Positions 12,901 to 21,900 of a stretch of 64,000 bases of DNA are shown piece after piece. Numbering within the stretch: the first letter of the stretch is position 1; each line of letters starts with the position of its first letter. Source of the DNA: CAYPIE01 sp964410665 (lineage in GTDB: Bacteria; Planctomycetota; Planctomycetia; Gemmatales; Gemmataceae); contig CAYPIE010000015.1 of NCBI GenBank assembly GCA_964410665.1, forward strand, positions 1-64,000, given 5' to 3'. The notes under the pieces were generated by a model. The model worked only from the letters and a program-made list of their open reading frames with translations. It did no database searches and was not told the DNA's origin. Position numbers and translations under genes: made by a program.

Positions 12901-15900
12901 GACGGCCGGGTGAATGGCTTCAAGGCTGCGCTGAACATCATGGGCGGCGTCGGGAACGACACGGTCTTAATCGACAATCGCAACGACTCACAAAACCGTC
13001 CGAACATCGTCATTGGAGCAACCGCGGTTACCGGCCTCGACTCCCCGACCAACCCCACCTTCGACACCTCCATCGAGGCCGTGCGACTGCTCCTCGGCTT
13101 CGGTGACGACACCGTCAACATCACCGACCAAAATCGACTTGTCGAAGTGATCGGCAACAACACCGGCACCGACAAGGTCAATGCGACGGTGACCGGCCCG
13201 ATTGCCGCGACGGACCCGCGCAAGGTCACCACGCGGAGCGTGGACACGGTCAACTTCACCTACAACGACACGGGGGCGGCCAACTACTGGCTGCTGCAGG
13301 GCAGCGAGTTGATCGGCTCGTCGAAGGCCGGCCGAGCGAACCTGACCAACGTCCTGCTCGACGCGAAGGGTGCCACCGCAACGACCGCGACGCTGGGTAC
13401 CGGCCCGGACGATCTGATCGTCCGCTCGCTGACCGAGCAGTTCACCGTGAACCTGAGGTCGGGCGATGATACGGTCCGGCTCGGCGACGCCGGGCTGTCC
13501 CCGGCCCCCGGTAGTACCATCGACAACGTTACCGCGGCGCTGAGCCTGATCGGCGGGGGACAGGCCGCCGACGCCATCGTCTTCGACGAGTCGGCCCGGA
13601 CCGGGACAGGTTCGATCACCATCGGTAACGGGGTTGTCTCAGCCGACACCGGGGCGGACATCGCCCATAGCGGCTTCAACCACTTAACCTTCAAGCGGAC
13701 CGTATCGTCGGCGAAATACCAAATCCGCGTCGACGACACCTCGACAACCACAACGGTGGACGTGACCGGGGCCGGCGACGACACCGTTACCGTCGTGGGC
13801 AATACCTCGCCGCTGACCGTCCACGGCGACCCCCGCGACCTCGTCGTCCTCGACAGCAGGATGTCGAAGGCCGCCGTCAACGCCACTCTCTCGAACGCCC
13901 AAACCCCCATGCCGACGGCTTACCGCTATCGCGACGAGTCGACGGACGTCACCTTCGATGGCTTCGCCATTGTGGAAATCGCACTCTCCGAGCAAAACGA
14001 TTCGCTCCGGATCGACACCACCTCCAAGTCGGAAGTGCGCGTCGACGGTCGTGGCGGAGACGACACGGTCACTATTGCCAGCATTGGAGGAGTGACCGAC
14101 ATCCTGGGCGGCGGGGGCAAAGACGTCGCCTTAGTCAACGTTCCCGGCATGCCGAGTTCTGGCGTCTCGGCCCGCTACCTGACGGACCTGCGGATCAATG
14201 CCGAGTCGCTAACCGTAGACAATCGCACGAACACCCAGCCGGTGGACTGGAAGAGCGAACTGGGGGTGTTGCAGTTCAACGACGCCGGGACCACCGGCTA
14301 CCAAGATCTACTCCGTGCTACCGGTGCGAAAGAGTTGACTGTGATCGGGGGGACGAAGCTCGACATCGTCGCCCCGCTGCAAGACGCGGTGACCGCCGAG
14401 ATCGACGCCGACTCGGTGAAGATCACGCAAAACCTGCAGATCAGCTACGCAGTCCCGACCACCTGGGGCAGTACCGCCGACCTGAACATTCGGCAATTGG
14501 CCGCCAGCAGCTCGTACCTGTTCGCCCTCGATGTGAGCGGGGTCTTGTACAGCTTCGATCGCAGCAGCGGGGCATTGGTCGATTCGAAAGTAGTGGCCGG
14601 GGCGACCACATCCAGTCACATGGACGCGAGCCACAGCTTCGCGAACGAGGGCATCTACGTGACCACGGACACCGGCGTGGTCCATTATGCCTACAACAGA
14701 CTCAATGGGACACTGACCCTGGAGCAAACGATCAATGTCGGGTACAAGCCCGTGGGAGTCGAGGTGAACACATCTGGGGCAAGTGAGCTCTGGATTCTCG
14801 GTGAGACCCAGGTTCGCATCTACTCCCGCACCGTCAACACCCAGGATTGGTCGGTCGCGTTCGACACCCCGTACGGCCTGGCCAACGGCGAGAAGGTCAT
14901 CCAGGCCTACCAGAGCCCAGTACCCGAGGGCAGGAACTGGATGTTCCTGGTGGTCGAAAACAATTCCGGCCAGTCGGCAATCCGCGTCCTCTTCTTTGAC
15001 AACTTCAACCCCCCGAGGATGGTCTCCGACGACAAGGTGTACGCCCAGGGCGACGACAGGATCTTCGACGGCGGCCCGATCGCCTTCGCCAACGTCTTCG
15101 AATACATCTACGCGGCCTCGCCGGATGGAGAGCTGAAGGTCTTCGCCTTCACTGGTGCGGAGCCGGTTTTACGGAACACCATCTACGAGGGGCAGAATCA
15201 GATTCGCGGGCTGGCCGGCGTCAGCGCGATGGACGTCAGTACCGATGGCCGCTTCCTCTTCGTCGGGTCCGGCCAAGCTGGCACCCTTACCGTGCTGGAG
15301 CGTGACGGCAACGGCGACGGCCTCATCTTCCGTCAACAGTTGCACGACAACTTCCAGACCTCCTTCGGCGACATTCGAGCCATCACCGCTGGCGGTGATT
15401 TTCTGGCGGCCGAGAGAGGGATACAACGCGTGCAGCGAGCCCAAAGTACGACCGAACAGTCGTTCCAAGTCGGCTTCGTCAACATTGGCGCGGTCAGCGT
15501 GACCACCGGCGACCTAGCGGATGTCTTCGCGCAGACCGCGGCCCCTGCTACGCAAGCCTTTACGATCAATACTCAAGGAGGCAGCGACTCACTCAGCCTC
15601 ACAGACAACACCTCGACCCTCACCATCAATACCGGACTCGGCGATGAGACCATTGTCCTCGACGGGCAATTCGCCGGTTCGACGATGATCAACACCGATC
15701 GCGGTAACGAGTCGATCACCTTCCAGGGAACCGTCACCGGGAGCCTCAACATCAATTCTGGCATCAGTAACGATACGATCTCCGTCACGGCTGATGTGAA
15801 AAAGAATGCACAACTCACGATTAACGGGAACTCGGGCTCCAACCTGATCGAGGTGGGTGGCAACTTCGAAGACGACAGTACCATAACGCTTTCCTCCGGG

Positions 15901-18900
15901 GCTGGCTTCAGCATTATCAAGCTCGCTGAATTCACCGGCGGGAAGGCGAAGGTTGCCATTAACGCAGGGACAAGAGGCAACGACACCATCACGGCTTCGG
16001 CGACGACCTCCGGTGCAACGCTTAGCATCAACGGTAGCCCACTAAGAGACACCGTCAATCTGAACTCGGTCGCGGCTGGGGTCACGGCGATCCTCAACCT
16101 GGGAGACGGGGACGACACCGCAAACATTGCCATGAACAAGGTGGCTACTGGGGGAACGGTCGAAGTGAACGGGGGCGATGGTACGGACGAATTGAACCCG
16201 GGATTCCCGAGCGGAGTTTCGCTGTTCCCGAACGACAATCAGAACCCCATTTGGTATGTCAATGATCCGAACGATCCCATGGTTGAGAATGACAACTATG
16301 TAACAGTCTCGAATGATGGGCGCCTCCAGTATTCAGGCATCGACCGCATCCCCGGCTTGACACCGACCCGGGCGTTTACCGGCGGCCCGTATGATAAGTC
16401 TTTCTTTTTCGGGAACAACTTCATCCCCTTCCGAGAGGGTCGGTCACTTCAGCTCAACGGGGATTACATCCTCGGCGATCAAGTTCCAGGCACGAAACTG
16501 GTTTCCGTTGCGTGGGACCTGGACCAGGACGGCCTCTTCGATGATTTCAATTCGAAATCGGGCAGATTGACCTGGGAAGAACTGTACAATGTGACCAAGA
16601 ACGGTGCAGTCCCGATCGACGACGACGGGGTCTACACGATCTCAATCCAGGTCACGGACGACCAGGGCACCGTCGCCACCAGTTCGACGACCCTCACTGT
16701 CGTGGATTTTCAGCCGGTAACTACTCTCAGCTTGGTCGGAGCCCCGATCTTCGATGAGGAAATTACCCGAGCCGAGGTGCTCGTCGATCAGATGTTCCAG
16801 ATATGGGTCACGGATCAGGGGAATGACCCGGTGACCGAAGTCCGCATCGACTGGGGTGACGGCACACCGGTCCAGGTGATTGACGGCTCCGCGTTTGAGA
16901 CGCCCACCGATTTCGAATTCTACAGCTACGATCGGATTCGGCAGCGAGCCCTCGTGAGTCATCGGTATATGTCGATTGGAGAGGTCAACCCCAAAATCAC
17001 GGTCGTTAACGATTCGGTGGAATACGTCCTGGAGACTATCCTCAGAGTCCAGCCGACCACTCCGCGCTCGGACGTGTACGACTTCAACGTTCCCGAGGGT
17101 GGCTCAATCACCTTCACTCCGTTTGCTCCCGGGGCGAAGACGTTCTATCTCGACTTCGACGGTGACTACGCCAGCGGCGGGCCGGCGGAAATGACCATTA
17201 GCGCTGGCCAGACTGTCAGCCTCCCGTGGACTGGCGGGAACGGTAGTGCCGACGACCTGAGTGACTTCGGCATCACCGACAGCGGCACGTACACGATCGA
17301 CCTGTATTCGGACCAAAGTGTGCCGGGGGGAGATGACTCGGATGATGATGATGATGGGGGTTCCCAGCCCGGTAAGCCTCGGCCGCGGGTCACCGTGACG
17401 GTCGGGAACGTTGCCCCGACTGCGACGTTCACCGGCACTACCGTCTCACAAGGAGATACGGCGACGGTCCGCTTCACCGGAATAAGCGACCCCTCTGCCG
17501 CCGACCGCGCGGGTGTGTTCAATTTCCGCCTGGAGCTCGACGCAGAGCCGCCGATCGTCTTGACCGGTACCCAGACCGGCACCGCCGACTTCTCGATGCA
17601 GGTGCTCGCCTCGGACCTGGCCAAGATGAAGTCGCCGAAGGTCAAGGCCTACATCACCGACAAGGACGGCGGTGAAACCATGTACGAGGGCAGCATTGAG
17701 TTGATCAAGGTCGATCCGACCCTGACCCTCACCGGCGGCTCGACCGCAACCGAAGGGACGGCTTACGGCTTGTCGCTCTCCTCGTCCCACCCGAGCCTGA
17801 TCCAGGAGTGGGAAATCATCTGGGGTGACGGGAACACCAGCAAGTCGAACGAATCGACTCCGACCATCCCCCACACCTTCGTCGACGACGGCGTCTACGA
17901 GGTCCAAGTCATCGCTCGTGGTCTGTTCGGCGAGTACTTTGCCGCACCGAAGACCGTCACCGTCTCGAACACCGCGCCCACGCTGACCTTGACCGCACCG
18001 GACACGTCCCTGGAAGGGCAGTCGATCCAGCTGCGGCTGGGCTACCAGGATCCGGGCCAAGACTCGCTGCGGTCGTGGACGATCAACTGGGGCGACGGCA
18101 GCGAGGTGGAGACCATCTTCGGCCGGCAGACCGCCCCGGCGGCGACCTCCCTGTTCACCATCAGCACACCGAGTGCCGCCCTGATCACCGCGCTGAACAC
18201 CAATACGGCCGTGCCCGCCGAAGTGGTGACGGCTTTCAATAATGCTGGCCTTACCTTGACGGCGGACGCCCAAGTCTACTCCGGTGTCACCGGGACCCAG
18301 TGGCGGATTATCGACGGTCAAGTGGAGTACGCCCTGGTGTTGGACAGTGGCGACCTGAAAGTCTCCGACGTTGTCCCGGTCTACCCGACGCACACCTACG
18401 CCGACGACGGGGACTACACGATCACCGTCACCGCCTCCGACGAGGACGGCTCCTACCAGGCCACCCAGGCCATCACCGTCAACAATGTAGCCCCGACCGT
18501 GACCACGCAGCCGGTCGGTAGTCTGGCCGAGGGGCAGGAGTTCACCCTGACCTTCAACCCGCCGACTGACCCGGGCACCGACAACGTCACGCAAATCTTG
18601 GTCGATTGGGGCGACGGCAGTGGCGTCGACACGCTGACCGTCGGCACCTATCAGCAGTTCGACTTCGACGACGGCACCTCGCAAATGGTGTTCGTCCCCG
18701 CCGAGTCGCTGACGCTTAAGCACACCTACGCCGACGACAGCGCGGGCTATCCGGTTACGATCCGGCTCGTGGACGAGGATGGCACGCACAATGCCACCGC
18801 GTTGACCCTGCCAGTCCGCAACGTCGCCCCGGTTCTGACCTTCAGCGGCCCCGGTGTGATCGATCAGGGCCAGGTCTACTCATTGAACCTGACTGGGATC

Positions 18901-21900
18901 GTCGATCCGGGCGCGGATAACTGGCAGTCGGTCCGCATCGTCTGGGGCGACAACACGCTCGACACCGTCGTTACGAAACTTGGCACGGTGCCCCATACCT
19001 ACCGCACCAACGGCATCGAGACGATCGAAGTCTACGTGACCGACGAGGAGGGTGAACACTTCCAAGGCAATCAGTTCGTCACAGTCAACGACGTCCCGGC
19101 GACGTTGCAGATCAGCACCTCCACCGCGACACTCGCCGAGGGCGACGCACTTACGGTGAACTTCAACGGCTTTTCCGACCCGGGCGGCGAAAGCAGCCCG
19201 TTCGCGACCGGCTACACCGTCACCTGGGGCGACGGCGTCACGACGAACGAGTCTGGCTCGTCGGCCACACACACCTACACCGACGATGTTGTTGCCAACA
19301 TCACCGTGATCCCGATCGTCACCAACGGCTTTGCCATCCCCGGTACGGCGACCGTCACGGTCACCAACGTCGCCCCGAGCTTCGAGTTAGGCGGCGACGC
19401 GACGATCTCCAGCCCGCTGACTGGCCGACTGCTCCGTACGGCGGTCGCCATCACTGACCCCGGGGCCGACACCTGGACCAGTACCGTCGATTACGGCGAT
19501 GGCAGCGGGCCCAAGACGTTGACCATCGACCAGATGGCCAAAACCTTCGACCTGGACCACAACTACACCACCGAGGGCACCTTCACCGTTTCGGTGACGG
19601 TCACCGACGACAACGGTGGCTCTCACACCGACACCTTCCAGGTGACCACCAGCCTGAACACTGCCCCGGTGGCACAGAACGACGCGGCTGCCACCGACCA
19701 GAACACCTCCGTGCTGGTCAACGTCCTGACCGGTGCCGGTGCCGACACCGACGCCGAGAACAACATCGTCCCGGCGAAGACGGTTGCCCTGACCGCCCCG
19801 GCCAAGGGCACCCTAGTCAACAACCTCGACGGCACCTTCTGGTTCGACCCCAACGGTGAGTTCGACTCGCTCCGCGTGGGTGCAAGCGAGCAGGTCAGCT
19901 TCGACTATCAGATCCAGGACGGCTTCGGGCAGACTTCAACGGGCACGGTGACCATCACCGTTACCGGCCTCAACGAGACGCCCGAGGTTCAAGTTGTCTT
20001 CGGGGAAACCCGCGAAGACGCCGGCACCTACAGTATCGACTTCTTCGCCGCCGCCTCGCCGACGGATGTGGACGTCAACGACGTGCTGAGCTACCGCAAC
20101 TTCACTCTGGTCTCCGAAGGTAACTACATCTACCAGGTGAGCGGCAGTATGCTCAGCTTCGACACCGCCCAGTTTGCCGCGATGGGCTTCGGGCAGAGCG
20201 AAACGCTGGTGTTCGAGTACACCTTGGCCGACGACAGCGGGGCCGAGAACGCCAGCACGACGGGTAGCGTCGTGATCACGGTGGCTGGCATGTCGGCTGA
20301 GCCGAGCCTCTTGCCGGTGAACTCGGCCACCACGGAAGATTCGGGGACCTTCACGATCGACCTGATTGCCGCGTCGGGCGTCGTCGCCGAAGATCCGGCG
20401 ACGGTGTTCACCCTGCGTTCGGTTACAGCTCGACCAGGTGCCTCGTTCAACTTCACCCCGACGGCCAACGGCCTTCAGTTCGACACGGCCCAGTTCAATA
20501 GCTTGGCCGCGTTCAAGTCTGAGATGCTGGTGTTCGACTTCACCATCGACTACAGCAACGCTCAGGGCAGCGGCTCGGTCTCAAGCACCGCAACGATTGA
20601 GGTTAGCGGCGCGAACGACAACCCGACCGTGGGCGTCGCGAATAACGCGGTCACCTTCGACCTGGGTGCCGCCGCGAGTAACAGCGGCACCTTCGGCGAC
20701 ACGGACATGAGCAACATCGTGGTCATCAGCGCCGCCGATGCCCAGGGCAACCCGGTCGGCCAGATCACCCAGGACGCGGGCAATGCCGGCACTTGGACTT
20801 GGACCTTGGCCGCCTCGGATCTCGCCGGCACGATCACGGTGACGGCGGTCGACAGCAACGGGGGTCAGAGCAGCACCAGCTTCGAACTGATCCGCCAGCA
20901 AGGCCAGAGCAACGTCGCCCCGACGGCCAAGCTAGTGGTCCAGTCGGTCGCCGATCGCAACAACGACGCGGACGTCACCTTCGCGCTCATTGACGTGGTT
21001 GACGAAAACGAGTCGGATTCGCACCGCTACAGCTTCGCCTTGAGCGAGGCCGAATTGGCCAGCGACTTCGCCCAAGCGGCTGTGAGCAACCAGGCGACGT
21101 TCACCTTTGCGGCGAACACAACCGCGACCGTCTACGCACGGGTGTTGGACAACGCGAGTGCTTCGAGCACCTACCAGTTCCAAGTGATCGTCGGCAGCAA
21201 GACCAGGGATACTCTCGTGGGTACCGCCGGCCAAGATCTGCTACTCGGCTTGGGCCAGCGTGACGTACTGCAAGGCCAAGGCGGTGACGACGTGCTCTAC
21301 GGCGGAGCGGGCCACGACGAGCTGTTCGGTGGCGGCGGCTTCGACACGCTCAACGGCGGGGCTGGCCGGGATCTCACCTCTGGCGGCAACCAGTCGGACG
21401 TGTACGAGGTCGCCGGCAGCGATGCCGAGCTTGACGACATCGAGGACTCCGGCACCGGCAGCAACGACCGCGTGGTGAACACAGGCGGCACGGACGTGAC
21501 CATCAACGACTTCGACTCGGCCTGGAGCGGGATCGACGCCTGGGACAACGGCGGGTACCAGATCAACGGCAACGGCGGAGCCAACTACCTGGACTTCAGC
21601 CAGGTGAATCTGACCAACGTCACTGCCATCAACGGGGGTGGCGGCCACGACGAGATCATCGGCTCGCCGGGTGCGGACCTGATCCGCGGCAATAACGGCG
21701 AGGATATTCTCATCGGTCTTGGCGGCGACGACACCCTACTCGGCGGTCAAGGCAATGACCAGCTCGAAGGGGGCGATGGCTTCGATGTGCTCAACGGCGG
21801 CACCGAGGACGACACCCTGTCTGGGGGTGACAAATCGGACGTCTACGAGGTCTCCGGCGATGAGGCGGAGCACGACGACTTCGACGACGAAGGCACCGGG

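Noticed and set aside
17446..18789. 447-codon antisense frame
   Set aside because: Mirrors the PKD repeats on the sense strand; no independent evidence.
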